Shown: positions 46,801 through 61,525, counted from the stretch's first letter. The stretch: DNA of 64,000 bases from Myotis daubentonii (GCF_963259705.1 NC_081851.1:12994145-13058144), one strand, 5' to 3'. Notes: generated from the sequence alone by a model not told the origin. Program-made: numbers and translations.

Positions 46801-49800
46801 GGCTGAGAGCCAGCCTGGCTGTGGATCCTCTCTTACCCAGGGAGCTGAGCCCTTGGCTCTGAAACTCATGTGTCAACCCTTCCTCTACCCAAGTAAATAG
46901 GGTTTTATTGAAGGGCCATTTGGAACTGTGTCATTGCAATTCTCCCCCAGAACATGAAGGGCCTGGCCACCTTGAGTCAGGCCGCGAAATGCGAAGGAAG
47001 TGCTGCCAGTTTTCTCAGCTTCCATTCAGCCAGTGCCAGGAGCTTCCAGGTGACAGCACGCTGATGCCCAGGGGGGTCTTCGATCTGTCGGGGGAGGAGT
47101 GGAAGCTCGGGATGCAGGAGGCGTCCCCAGTGGTCACTCGCCTCCATGATAGTTGTACCCGGGGCATGGTTTCCTCCGTTGATTTCATCATCGGACAGAT
47201 GGGTATGGTCTGCTCTCCGTCTTCCTGGGCTGGGGCTGCTCAGTGGCTGCTGTTCAGGGGACCCAGGCCTCTTCCACTCCCTCTGGTGTTGGCCCCCTCC
47301 CAGCCCCCAGAGGAGGTGAGGGGGTGGCCAGGAAACGTGGGTGTGGTGGCCGGCAGTGCAGCAGGAGCCTCAGCACCCGGCAAACAACAAGCCAGTTCCT
47401 GTGTCCAATAATAGCACACGTGCACCTGAGAGTGCAGGTTAGGGTTTGCTTAGAGCTCTACAGAGCCAGGAGGGCCTTAGGTTGGTTTGGGGAGGGGCTG
47501 CTTTTTCAATTCTGAGCAACATTCCTCAGCGTCATGGAAAGGCTGTTGAAAGCAGCTGGGTATTCCTTCTCTTCAAGGCGTCCCATCCGCTCCAAACCTA
47601 AAATCAGTTCACTGAACTGCGAGTCTGTGTGAGAAGTTAGTTCTTTCTTTGGTTTGGTGTCTCCCCAGTCCTGGGTACCCAGGCTCTGGGAGTTCAGGTT
47701 CCTGGGGAACACACTGCCCCCTGGTGGGACACAGAAGTGGTGCCAGCTGGCAGGGCCTGGCTCAGACCAGATGTGCTTGTTAGAGACCAAGGTGGCTGAT
47801 GGGGTTGGAAAGCCTCCCTGATCCAGATGCTCAGTGCAGCTTGTGAGGCCTTTCACTGACTGACTTCTTCTTCGTGTTCCCAACTCCTACTGCTCAGCTG
47901 GCAGCTCACGAACAAAGCGTGGACGTACTTTGTGTGGTTGGGGTGGTGGCTTCTTGAGTCAGAAAGGCCTGGTTTAAAGTCCTGGCTCCTATACGTGTTA
48001 GCCAGGTGACCTCTTCTGCACCTCAGTTTTCTTATCTGAAAAATGGGGGTAATGAAGCTGCCTCACAGGATTGCTATGGGTATCTTGTGAGAGGAGGCAG
48101 TGAAGCATTAGGCTGTGCCTGGCCCACGGGGCCCTAACAAAGGATCACTGTTCTCCTCGCCCATGTCTTATCCAAAGATACCCATTGCTCTGCTTCTTGG
48201 GGTGCTCGTGAGCAGCCCTACTAGCAGTACAGTGTGATAAGGCTCCCAGAGCTGAGTGTGTGGCCTGGAGGGACAGGCGAGGGAACAACCCTGACCCCTC
48301 AGACAGTCATGTTTTCCTCCTGAACAAGCCCCGGGACTTTCCCAAAGTCACACGCCTGCTGGCGGCAGGGAGGGGCCGCGAACTCCCATTCTTCTCAGGT
48401 CTGTGCTCCCTTTCTGTTCCGCATTGAAGCTGTTTAAAAGCAAAGGAGGACATTGCCTTTTTCTACCTTATGTTTTCATCTCACTTAGAATTTTAAAAGC
48501 AATTTGGATACACTGTCTCATTCTCTTTCAATGCAACTGTGAAAGTACAAAATGAAATCTCTGACTGAAGGACCTTACCCAGAGATGGCGAGTACTGGGC
48601 ATATGCGCCCCATAGCCTCTTCCACCCACAGACATGCGGTCAATGATCGTGTCCCCGCTACACCCTCGGCTGAGCCACCTGGATTCCCACCACTCTGAGT
48701 CTGGCACAGAGAGCTCACTCTCTTTGCCATCTCCGTTAGTCTCTGAAATCCTTGGCTTCACGGTCAGGTTAAAACGTGGCAGAAAGTGGTGCCAGCAATT
48801 CCACTGTCTTGAACGTTTGCATTGGCTCCTCTCTACCATCACCTGCTTTCTTCTTAAGCTCTGCTTGCTCCCCTAACAAACCCAGCTGAGAAAGCAGAGG
48901 GGCCATAACCGCCCGAGGAACTCTCAGATGCAGACAGCAACAGCACCCTTGGAAAAAGGAAGGGCACCCAGCTGACCATCCCAGACCCTCAAGCCTAGGG
49001 CTCAGGGTGATGGCCATCTCAGGGCCGGGGGCAGAGAGCAGAAGCTGAGGCTCCTGGAATATGGGCTCTGACTCCACTTTGCTCTTCAGCCTCCAGCTGC
49101 TTCCTGAAGCTGGACAAGGAGAAGCAGAGCCTCCAGGACACCATCCAGGGGCTGCGCGACGCCTCCCTGGCCCTGCAGGAGAGCAGCCTCCAGCGCCGGG
49201 AGCTGGAGAAGGAGAACCAGCAGCTCAGAAAGCAGGTACCCGTGGGTGGTGCCCAGAACATACAGGCATGAAAGTGGCCAGGGGGAGCACCCAGGTGTCG
49301 GTGAGCATGCACAGTTGGGGGACAGGCAAAGTCCAGTGCAGCCACTGTTATGGTAGGGGGACAGGAAGCCTCCTGGAGAGGCGTCACGAGGCAGCATGAG
49401 GAGTCCCTGCAGCAGTGAGACCGCACACGATGGACCTCTGTGTGCCTCGCTGCCCTCATCTGTGAAATGGGGTTAGCGATGCACCCACCAGTAGGTGTGG
49501 TGAGGATGGTGTGAGTTAGTGCAGGCAGAGGGTCCAGCCCGTGGTGAGTGCCTCATGGAAGGAGAGCAGCGCCCTGTTAGAAACCATCAGGCGGGCCCGG
49601 GAGAGAAGCAGCGATGGAAGAATTGCTCCAGTGTGGAGACCATGGATGGGCCGTTTCAGGGCTTCGCTGCTGGTGACAGGAGCGCAGTGCCCACTCTCTC
49701 CTTTCGGTCGAGAGGATGAGGAAGAGGAGATGGCTGGACTGCATTGCCTTTCTGGACAAACCAGGTCTTCCCAGTAGCACAGTAGAACAGACATCTGGGA

Positions 49801-52800
49801 GGACAGACAGGCTTACCAGCCAGGTTCATCCTACAGTTACCAGGACCCCATTCACATGGCAAGAAGGGCCCTGAGAGGCTAGTGACAGCCTCCCTGTGCA
49901 GGTCATTCTGGGTCAGAGGGCCTCAGTCCATGTAGCCAACACGGGTGACACAGCTGCGTCACGGGCTCTGAGCACACCTTGACGGGTGCCCGGATTCCGG
50001 GTGAGGAAGGCGCAAGGTCACTCTTGCTTGCTGACCACGTGTCAGGACTGGTGCTTTCAGGTGTCTGGGTGTCTGTCCCGACCGGCCCAGTGGTCCTGCC
50101 AGCGTCATTTGCTGAGGCTGCCCCGGCAATGGCAGGGACGTGGGCTGCAGACCGGAGACCTGGGTGCCGCTGGTCACAGCTCTGCTGGAACTTCATCTCT
50201 GGGTGAGGCTGGGACCGCCCCTCCTCCTGTGCAGTGGTTTCTCCAGGCCTCTCGTGGGGCGTCCGAGGTTCCGTGACTCAGGCTTCTCGTCCTTTGAGGC
50301 TCCGTGCGCCTCGCAGCAGAGCAGCGGCCAAGCAGCGTGTCCTCTCCCTGGGGGCCCGGAGGAAGGCCTTCCTCGTACCGCGTCACTCTGTGCAGCGCAG
50401 CTCAGGGAAAGCCACCAGACAGCCTGGGTTTTAGATTCATGTGGGCGGGCACAGTGAATGCCTCTGTAAATGGCAGCTCAACCTCTGCCGACATAGAAAG
50501 GCTTGACCTTTAGAAAGATGAGAACCTCCAACGGGGCGGGTCCTCAGGGGTGAGCTGCAGAGGCCTGCGCTGTAGCCTCTGGCCCAGCTCCCGGCAGGGC
50601 TGAGAAATGATCTCTGATGCTTCTCCTGCCCTCGGCGTCCACTCCGGTCCCTCCTCCGCACACACAGGACAGGTGGTGGCTGCCGCCTCCCCACATGACT
50701 CCTTAGCCCTGTCTCTCGGGTCCCATCCCCACTTCCTCTCCTGATCAGTTCCCTGTAGGACCCCAGGGCAGTCCTGCCACAGCCCTCAGAGACCTGTCTT
50801 GGCTCTGAGCCCCTGGTGGGAGGGAGGGGCCACAGTTCCCAGACTAGCACTGTCCCTTGTTTGCTGCCAGGAGCCCTGCGAAGGCGGCCCTTCTGCTCTC
50901 CTCCCTGTCCTGCTCAGCCCGCTGGGGCCTGGCTGCATCATGGGTCCTCCCTAATGTTGGATCGATGGTGCATCTGGGCCATCAGCTAAAAACCACAGGG
51001 GACGTGGCCTGACATTGACCTCCCTGGAGCCAGGACAGGCCCATCTTGGACACGTCCAGACAACGTGGCCCTCTGGGAGGTGTCTGAGAAGAAGGGACCA
51101 GGGTCAGCCAGGACAGGCGGCTTGGAGTCCCAGGCCCCCGGTGCCAGCTCGGCTCTCCCACCACCCAGTGTCGCCCAGGATGTAGGCTCCCTTCGGTCTG
51201 TGTAAACCTTAGTTCCCGAAGTTCACCTCCTTCCCTGTAACTCATAACCTTTCTGTGGACCTTAGAGAGGGTGCGCCCCCCACCCTCACTTGGCACTGAC
51301 ATCCTCAGACTGCATTCCTCTTAGGAAGAGGGCAGCCCTTTGGGGCCTATCGTGGGAACACAAGCGCAGCACAGAGGCTGATGGCAGGCCCCTGGCACCC
51401 GCGTGCTCTGGGGACCTGGAGCCTCCACACAGGAGCCCGCGGCCCAAGCCTGGTGCTTTGAGGAAGACAGGAAACCATCTCAGCCCAGTGAGCTCTCAGA
51501 GTGGTTCTCAAACTTCCTAATGCCGCGACCCTTTAATACAGCTCCTCATGTTGTGGTGACCCCCAACCATAAAATCATGTTCATTGCTACTTCATAACTG
51601 TAGTTCCTCTACTGTTATGAATCGTAATGTAAATATCTGATATGCAGGATGTATTTTCATTGTGCGCGACCCACAGGTTGAGAACCGCTGCCCTAGGGGA
51701 AGGGAGGGCCTTCAGGGAAGGACAGGAGTGAGAGTTCCAGTTCCACGGCAAACAGAAGCAGAGAAAGATGGGGATGTCCAGCGGGTGGGGGGTGCTGGGG
51801 GGGCATGGGGCAATCACAGCTTCAGACAAGAAGCAGCCATGCCAGATATGCAAAGGTTGGACATAACATTCCTTTCACTGGGACAGATGGGGGGCAGCGG
51901 GGAGAAGGATTAACAGTAAGACAGGGAGGGGGGTGAACAAGGCAAGAGGTTGGGGGGCACACACCCCAGGCCCCGTCTGAGAGAGCAGGCCTGGGGTCGG
52001 CCCACTGCGGTGCGTTCGGCTCTGCCGCATCCTCACTGTGGGGCTCTGGGCAGATCACTGGACTCCCTGGGCTGGTGTCCTTCTCTGAATGAGGGGGATT
52101 GACAGCTGTGCAGGGCCTTCCCCCTCAGGGCCAGCTCCAGAGCAGGCGCTGCCATCAGGGCAGATGCCTGCTTCCTGCTGAGCCCAGACCTGGTGCTAGG
52201 AAGTGAGGCAGCGATCAGGAAGGAGAAGAAAGGTGTTCTCACTTGTGAGAAAGACTCAGACACATAGCTCCTTGCAGCGCCTTTTGCTGTTGACCCTGGC
52301 TGGGTGGGGCTGCCCCGTCCTCGGGTCCCCATGTTGGGGCAGGGGGCTGGGTGTGCCCACAGGGTGCTGTGAGGGCACGGATATGAGCCCCACTGTGCCT
52401 GGCCCTCCCCCTCATGGGGAAGAAGCTCCCTGCCTGATACTTCCTAGGAGTCTGGAGACAGTGCCCAGACCTGTGAGATAAAGGCAGGGCGGCCTCGGCC
52501 CAGGAAAAGTAGGCAGAGCTGGCATCAGAGCAGCGATCCTTCCAGGAGTTTGTCAACCTGCCTGTACCAGGCCACCCCCAGCCTGGTGAATGGAGCCGGC
52601 TCTCGGTCCTGCTGCTCACTGGGTTGCAGGGTGTCTGAAGGTCCTGCCCCCAGAGGTTCTAGTCAGTGGCCTGAGGTCTCAGGTGTCTAAAAGCTCTGAG
52701 AGCCACCTGATCTGGATCGTGGGGCTCCTCTGTTTTAGCTTTAGAGCCATCATCCCAAACCAGCATCAGGGTCAAAAGTCAAATGCAGGCTCTTGGGCCC

Positions 52801-55800
52801 CAGCCCAGAATGACCATGTCAGAAGCTCTGAGGGTGGGAGGGGCCTGGCGCTCTCAGGAGGGGTCAGCTCTTGTTGTACCTGCCCCCTGCCAGGTGTGAG
52901 CTGAGCATGTCACCCTGACAGAAGCTGGCACCCATGCCTGCTGCTTGCTGGCACTGTCAGTTAAGGACACCTGCTCACAGTCACATCGTTAGCAGGGAAT
53001 GACCCTCTTCCCGTCCCCTGTGGTCATGAGTTTGTTGTCAGTGGGAAGGGACAGCAGCACGGGCCTCGCCTGGGAGTCGCACCTCAGGGCCCACCCTGAG
53101 TCTGAATCTGCATCCATCACGGTGTTCAGGTGTCAGGCACAGAGTGTGAGACGTGCGGGTCCAGGCACTTCATGTTCAGGGAGTGGGCACTGGTGGTTCC
53201 CACAGAAGAGCTCCGTGTCAGGCCACTGATTGGGCAGTCGTCCAGGCAGGTCGGAGCTGGTCTGGCCTGGGCAGCAGTGGGGTGTCGAGGGGGAGCCACA
53301 TGGGGAATGAGGACAGGCCTTGGTGGTCAATTTACTTGGAGGGGAGAGGAGGGAGAGAGATAGCAGAGGACCCCTCAGAGCATCTGGATGAATAGGAATG
53401 TCACCAACTGGGTGAAGTCCCTATAGGACATCCAGTGGTGGCTGCTGGCCCCAGGAATGTGGCCTGACCCTCAGGACAGTAGTGGACACGGCCTAAGACG
53501 GAAGCATTGAGAGTGAGCAGTGGAAAGCTGGGAGGGAAGCTGACCGATGGGTGTCCATGGCCTTTTACTCTACCATGAGCTGGAAGTGTATACCATGGGC
53601 TGAGAGGTGATGGTCCAGGGTATGGGGAGCTCACTGCACAACTAGGCCTGACCTGGGCAGCGGCTCAGGGACGCCACCCAGGAGCCAGGCTTCTCCCTTC
53701 CTGCTCTGCAGCCTTGGCAGTGGCTGATGTACCTCCCCAGGAAGTGGGCAAGAAGGTTTCCCTTAAGAAAAGGCCTGATAAAGTGTTCCGTGGGGCTGAC
53801 AGGTTTCGGGTTTGCTTTAAAACACAGTTCACTCCCTGAAACGGACTTTTGCATGGGCTGGGTCTTTGGCTCCGCAGACTGAAGACTGGCAAGTCCAGAT
53901 GGAAAGAGAAAAGCAGACCAGCCGGGATCTGGCGGCTCTCTGTGAGGAGCTGGTGGAGGAGAGAGAACAGCTGCTCCGTGACATCGAGACCCTGAAGGCT
54001 GAGGAAGCCCAGGAGGTAGGCCCTCCAGCGCCATGCCTCCCCTGGCGCCCCTGCCTGCAAGAGGGAGAGTCCAGGACCATAGGCTGTCCTGGGAGTCCAG
54101 CAGTGATTCCCGGGTTACCAGTCTCTTCCCTCAGCTGCAGCTCACACCAGCAATTCCAACCACAGCAGGGGCGCGGGGACAGATATTGCTTCCCAGGGAC
54201 ACTGGCAATCTTTTTGTTTTTTCAATCTATTTTTTATTTATTTCAGAGGGGAAGGGAGAAGGAGAGAGGGATAAAAACATCAATGATGAGAGAGAATCAT
54301 TGATCGGCTGCCTCCTGCATGCCACCTACTGGGATTGAACCAGCAACCTGAACATGTGCCCTGACCGGTAATCGAACCGTGACCTCCTGGTTCATAGGTT
54401 GATGCTCAAGCATTGACCCACACTGGCTGGAGATCACTGGCCATCTTGTTCATGATTGTCATGACTTGGGGGAGGAGAGGGGAGGTGCTCCTGGCTGTGC
54501 TCCAGGCTGTGGTGGGAGAGGCCAGAATGCTGCTAAATTGCTAAATGTCCTGCAGCTCATGGGACAGCCCGTAGGACAAAGATCCCCCTTCCAATGTCCA
54601 GCTTCACACTCAGAGCCTTGGATAACCTCCAGGGTTGACCTGCCTCACCCCACAGGAAGTCCTAGGGTAGGCAGCCCAGTGCTGGGGCAGCGGCTCAGGG
54701 ACGCCACCCAGAAACCAGGCTTTTCTCTTCCTGCTCTGCCAGTCTTGGCAGTGGCTGTTGTACCTCACCAAGAAGTGGGCAGGAAGAATGTGGAGTGTGA
54801 AGAGACAGAGGGAAGGCCTCCCGGGATCCTCTGTGGACATCTCATTGGCCACACCTGACACATGACTAACCCTAGCTGCAAGGGAGGCTGGGTATCAGGT
54901 ACTTGAGTTCTTCAGCCTCTCTAGTATTGCAGAAAAGGGGCTTGGGGAGGTGCTGTGTAGACTTAAGAGGCATGCATCTACCCTCCCCCAATATGGCTTC
55001 CAGTCTAGGAGGTGGAACGACAGGTGACTTGAGACGTGTGCTATTGAGGGAATATACGTGGGTCCAGGGAGAGTCTTATTAGGTGGAGGACATTTAGAAT
55101 CATGGTGCAGGGCTTCCCTGAGGAGCTGTCAATCACACTGAGCCCTGGAGGATGAGAAGGAGCCAGTGATGCTGGAGGCCGCGGGTGGAGGCAGGTGAGC
55201 ATTCACAGCAGAGGGAAGATCATGTGCAATGTCTGCAGGGGAGAGTGGCGTGAGGGGCGGCCACAGAGGTGGGCGGTCAGCTCTCGAGCCACTGTGAACC
55301 AGGGTAAAAAGCACCAAGGAAATCACTTTCATTGTTTAAAAGAAGATGTGGTTTTTGTTTCTAAGTCATTTGGCTTCTCTGAAAGTGTTTAGACTGGAAC
55401 TGTCTGGGTGGGGATCTCCGTGCCTTCACCTTCTGTCCACATCAGGCCTTTGGGAAACGTTAGGACGTCCTTTGGGTCCATGATGAAATGGGCATTTCAG
55501 GCCTACACTTTAGGTCTCCAATTTGGACCGAAATCACGCCTGTGTCATTTCCATTGTGTTTTCCTGCAGTTCAAGGATCTTAAACAACTGGTGCGTTCAC
55601 TGCGGGATAGTTCACAGACCAGCAGCAAGGCCCGCATGAAGGGCCAGAAGACTGAGAAAAAAGTGCTCCTCCAGACGGTGACGGACACCAAAAGGAAAGT
55701 GACCATGATGGAGTGGGAGCGGCGGCAGCTGTGCCGGGACCTGGAGCAGGTGAAGGCGCAGGCGGCGCAGGCACAGGAGCTGGAGCACAGGAAGGTGCGG

Positions 55801-58800
55801 GTGAAGGAGCACGTGGTGCGGACACAGAAGCTGGAGCAGGAGCTGCATCGCCTGCAGGAGGAGATCGAGAAGCTGGCCATGGAGGTCAGCGCCCTGACGA
55901 CAGCCCCCGAGAGGGTCCACGCCCTCGAGCGGGAGAGCCCGGAACTGTTGCTGGAGAACCAGAGGCTGCAGACGTCTCTGGACACCCTGCAGCCCGAGGG
56001 CCTGGAGCAGGACAAGCAGCTGGACACCAGGGTAATTCTTGCCTCAGAATGAGTTAGGACGGATTCCTCCCCGGTCAACTTTCTGGTGGCTTGAATTCGA
56101 TTGGATGGGTGTTGTGTAAATATTGGAGAAATGGGTTGGTAGTGCTGTTCAGGTTCTCTATGTCCTCACTGATTTTCCATGCACTTTTCAAAGTGATCAG
56201 AGAGGGTACCCAAGGAGCTTATCCAGAGAAAGGGCACAAATTGCCAAGAAAGGTCACATGTGCAGAGAGGGGCCCAGGACTAAGCTTAGGCCCATGGGGC
56301 AGTCCGTTTCTGCCCTGGGCCTTCCCAGAGCAGCTCCTTGAGTGCAGGGAGAACTGTCCTCAGCACGGCTGGGTGCTGCCTCTCCTGAGGGTCCTGCTAT
56401 TTTGGTGTCGACACTTGACCTGCTCACTCCGTGTGGGGATGTGGGGATCCGGAGTCTGTGGTCCCCCTGGGCCTGCACCTGGTGAGGCATCATCCCCTTC
56501 TCCCTCCCAGCAGGTGGAAAATTCCACTCTGAGCTCCCAGAGCGCCTCGCTCACTGCGCTCACAGAGCAGAACACGCAGCTCCAGCACCAGCAGCTGGCG
56601 GCAGCCCACAAGGCCCTGCAGCAGGAACACGCGTGCCTGGGCGCGCTCCACGAGCGCCTGGCTAGGGAGCACGAGGCCCTTCTGGACAAGTACCGCCGCC
56701 AGAAGACACTGCTGAGTCGGACCCTGAAGCTGGAGAGCAAGGCTTTCAGTGACAGGTGGGTGCCTGAGGCTGGGGGTGAGGGACAGGCTCCCCGGGCTCC
56801 TGTCCCCCCTTCACTCTGGCCCCTCATGTTTCCTCTGGTCCCGCTGCTTCACAGTGAAGAGAAGTAAATCCACCTTCACCCTCAGCGATGTGGAGTTGGT
56901 GTGGCTGGAGACTGAGGGGCAGGAGGGTCCCCCAGGGGAGAAGGGTGTGCCCACTAATCCCGGTTCAGGGAAACCAGGTGTCAGCATTGGGGTCCCAGCT
57001 CCTGGGGGATTCCTACCCCCTCTTCCTTTCCTCTCCAAACCAAGGACCAGGAGGAGAAGTCACCACAGCTGCCAATTTTCAGGGGCGTGCCTTATCTAGC
57101 TCCCAGGCCTTTTCCCTGTCCAAGTCTCAAAGTCTGCACTTCTGATTTTCTTTTTTTACTTTTAATTTTGGAAAGTTTTGAATATATGGACGTGTACAGA
57201 CTAGTATAGTGATAACCCCGTGTTCCCCGCACCTGCAGCAGCATTACCAATACTCTGCCATTCTCATGTCATCTTTACCTCTGACTCTCCATATACCTTT
57301 TTAAGGTAAAATTGATGTACCTTAAATGCATAAATCTTAACTTTGCACTTTTTCAAAATCAGGGCTTTGTGTGCATGTTGTCAGCCAACTTCGTCTGAGC
57401 TCCTGCCAGGCAGATCCCTGATTGCAATGACCCCAGCAGGTGCACTGGGAACCAGAGCCTAGGGGAAGTGAGATGTACAGAGGACTCCAATGTGGTGGGG
57501 GAGAGAGGGAGAGATGCGCTAAAGAGAGGCTCTCCCACACTTGGAGCAGCCCAGGAGGGAGCTGTCCACTTCCTGTGCTTGTGAGTTGTCCCTGCTGAGT
57601 TCTTCCCAGGCCTCTGCCTCAGCAAGATGCTAGGCAAAGGCTGGGGCTCCCTGGGAGCAGCTGAGGTGCAGGGATTTGGCATCACAGGGACCAGGAGGGC
57701 ACTGAGCCTGCAGAGCCTGCAGAGGGCGCCTGCTGCTGCATGAACTTGGGGGAGATGACATACATTTACACACTCACCCAGTGCTTCCTGTGGACTCTCC
57801 CCAGAGCCTTCCACCCCTTTCTCCACCCAGATGCCCATCCTTCGGGGGTGCCGAGATGTCTGCTCCTATCAGACTCTCGTTTCTTCCAGCCAGAATGAGC
57901 ATCTTCTGCCTCTTGGCATCTCCATCTCTGCCTCCTCCGCACCCATCCTGTGTTCATGAGATGCTTAGTGAGCACCCACTGGGCGCCTGGTGCTGTCTAA
58001 CATGGTTTGAATGCACCCAGCTGACTACTGATGGGAGCCTCCTGTGGTGCCCACCCCTCACCAGGTGCTGCGGGCCCTACCCTCAATGATAACCGTGTGG
58101 ATATATTCTTATGGCTGTTAACATGGGAAGGTTTGTACAGGTGGCATTTGACTGGTCTGAGGGAGGAGTTCATTGCTCTGCCTATGACTCCTTGCTTGGT
58201 GGACCTACTGTGTGATTCAGTGGTTTTTGCTGGTTGGACAGATAGCTGGAGGCCCTTGGTGTGACTGCAGCAGGGCTGCAGGTTAGAGGTGGAGGTGCCT
58301 GGAACACAGGCCGGGGGCTCTGTATTCATTTCACCTGACACTTGACTGAGACACTCGCTCCTTCCTTCCCCTGGTGCACATGCACTGGGTGTCAAGCCTC
58401 GTACCCGGGATTCAGTGGGGAGAAGCACTCGCAGTTTCTGCCCTGCAGGAGGGTGGTTACTGATGGTTGCGATATGCTTGATCCTGTGCTTTTCCAAGAC
58501 ACAACAGGGAAGCAGGAGGTGGGGACCCTAATGGTCCATAGCCCTGTTTGTCAAACCTGGATGAGAAAGATCGCCGCCCTGAAAGCCCAGCAGAGCCATC
58601 ACCCCCACCTTCCATTTCCCATGTCTGGGCAGCCTCCACTTGTGGCTAAAGGCCACAGGAAGGAATGTTTGTCTTCCAACAGCCGACCAAGCAGGTGTGT
58701 GTGTGTCTGAGTCCGCACAAGTCTTGGCTCCAGGCAGATGGTACAAGTACAGCTGATATGGGGTGGGCTTGGATGGAGGGCTGCAGGCAGGGGCTGAAAC

Positions 58801-61491
58801 CCTGGAACTTGGGTGGACTCTGTCAGCCTGTCTCTGGGTGTGGACACCTCAGGAAGGGGGTCTGGAAAGGGTTTTGCCTGCCTGGGGAAGATTGAAAGGT
58901 GATGACTCAGTCTCCACCTTGGACCTGGGGAGGCCCCTGAGTCTCCTGAACAGGGAAGGTTCCTGCAGGAGGAGGAACAGCCTGGGGCTGGTCAGGGGCT
59001 CCCTCTTGTGCTCTGCTGCCCTCCGGAGAGGCTGTGTGGGACCCTCTGCAGACTGAGACAGGAAGGAAATAAAAGCCCGAGCTGAGGGGGAGGCTGTGGG
59101 AGAGCAAGGGCAAGGGCTGGACTGGGGGTGCCTTGAGGAGCCATGAGGGTGTGCAGTTGCCCATGATGGCTGCTTGGGCCCCACCAGGCAAGACTCTGGC
59201 CCCCAAGCTGCCTGGATCAGAGCAAGAAGAGTCGTGTTCCTGAGCTCGGGCGGAGGGCTCACCCAGGGCCCATTGAGGGGGATCAGCTGTTATGGGCGGT
59301 GGAATTCTGCTGTGTTTGCAGTGGTTTCTTTGAGAAGGGCGTGGAGTTCATAAAACAGTGGTTTTGTTCCCAGTGGGATGAAGGAGGGAGGCTGCTTTGA
59401 CAGGGACTGGAAGGGTCCATGGAGACACGTCGGGTGGGAGGAGGGAGGACTTGCCTCCTGGGCTGGAGGAGACCCCCGGAGGTGGCCCAGTGACTGTCCC
59501 CTCTCTCTGTCCAGCCCTGTACCATGCGGATCCCCCTCTCCCTCAGCTCTGCAGAGAGAAGCCGCTCACCCAGGCTTTGAGGTCTCCCTGGGTTTCCATT
59601 CCTAGCGGGTGTGTTTCCCTTCAACAGATACAAGGACCAGCTCCAACATAAGGCGGCGCTGGAGCAGCTGGGGACGCTCTTGACCACCGAGCGGGAGGCT
59701 CTGCAGCAGGAGCAGATGACGAGTGCCATGGCCGCCGAGGAGAACCAGAGGCTGCAGCGAGAGCTGGACAGGTAACCACCAGTCCCCCTGCAGCGCCTCT
59801 GCCAGGATGTCATTCAGACCCACTCACTCAGCACCCGCTGAGCTGAGCTCAAGTGAGACCCCTGGTGATGGTGCATTTTTACCAACCCTGCCCTGGAAGC
59901 AGCTGGTGGGAACAAGGTAAAGGGGCCTCCAGCTGGTGGCTGGAAGGAAGGACTCAGCAGCTGGGATGGGGCATTGTCTCGGTTTGGACAGTCTCCCCTC
60001 CCACAGTTATGATGCTGATGACTGTCGGGCAGGGGTACCTGCATCCTCTCACACCAGCGATCCCATGAGGGAGGGGGCGTGGTCCTCAGCATTCACGCAT
60101 TCCCATTTGTGAATTCACATCCTGGCTGAAATGCACTGGTGACCCCCAAATCAGTGCCCGTGGCCTGTCATGGACGTGCCCAGAGTGGGAGATACTGGAG
60201 TTGCCTGATGTGCACATTTGCAGCTGAGGTTGAACAAGGCCTTTGACCCCAGACTTGTTTCAGCTCTCACCTACCAGCGTCCTCTTCATGGGCCACTGAG
60301 TGCCATGGTGTTCTATTTTGTGTGCTTTGGAGGCGATTTCGCTGTTTGAAATGGCCCCCAAATGGAGTGCTGAAGTGCTGTCTAGTGTTCCCAAGTGCAA
60401 GGCTGCGCTGGGCCTCACGGGGAATATTCGAGTGGCACACAAGGGTCATCCGGGCCCAGGTATGGTGCTGTTGGCTCTGAGTGTATTACACGAGGCGTCT
60501 TTATGTCTTGATGAGCTGACAAAACGTGACCAGAGACTCCCAGGAACCGGTGGGAATAGTTTCAGTACTCACTAATTCAGGGTTCACGTGGTTGGGCAGA
60601 ACATTATACTGTGAATCACAAGAATTGACTGAGCTATTGTTATCCTTTAAAAAATCCACAGCAACAGAGGAGGAAACAGGCTCAGGGAGATTAAACAACT
60701 TGTTCAAGGTCAATGCTCCTAGTTAGTGACACAGGCAGGATTCGAATCCAAGTCTTGCCTCAACCCAGAGGCGTGACCATATGAACCCTTCCTTCCTACA
60801 GCCCTGAGTAAACTCAGCTGCCTGCAGTGGCCGGGCAGGTCCAGCAGGTGGGGAAGGAGAGTCAGCAATAGACCAGGCCCTGGTGGAGAATACAGCCCAG
60901 CTATAGAGGCTGTCAGCTGGGAGGCAGGCGGGGCTGCCAGGTCTTCCTTCTGTATGTTTGTTGTTGTTTTTTTGTTTTTGTTTTTGTTTGTTTTTTTGTT
61001 GTTTTTTTTCCCTGAGAAGAAGATATCTGAATGTTGATGGGTACCTTAAAAGATATCTGAATGTTGATGGGTACCTTAAAAGTTTGGAATGCTGATACAG
61101 TAATTATTTTTTTGTTTTGTTTGTGTTTTTTATTAAATCTGCTTTTTTGGGCAGGACAGAGGAATGGGAGGACCTGGAGACATATTTGAGGCCAGGGACC
61201 CTTAAACCTAACCCGCGAGTATTCACAGGACCACAATGGCGAATCTTTTTATCTTGTTCTGTTTCTTTTTTATGTTATTTTATTTTTTTTAGTTGTCTTT
61301 ATTGGAGAGACATCAATTAATAAAATCATACACACTTTAAAATGAAATAAAATAGAATAAAATAAATAAATGTTAAAAAAAATTAAAAAGCTGTGTGAGC
61401 CAAACTTCGCACACCTGTGTTCACATTGAGTCCATGAGCCTCTGGTCATATGATCTTTTTTGGTATAATCTACCCCAAGGAATCCCAGGTA

Positions 61492-61525
<34 letters not shown>

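Larger units (their letters stand above)
49236..53877. other. Intron 7
   Basis: 4.6 kb without a supported exon. Holds a MIR fragment (49,435-49,520, minus), the SPIN-like hAT at 51,497-51,690 and the first copy of a roughly 105-bp duplication (53,655-53,758). Confidence 0.5.

Noticed and set aside
53865..54303. Exon 8 extended as a 145-codon frame into the intron
   Set aside because: Family homology ends at KAEEAQE exactly at a GTAGGC donor; the extension runs into a VES SINE.
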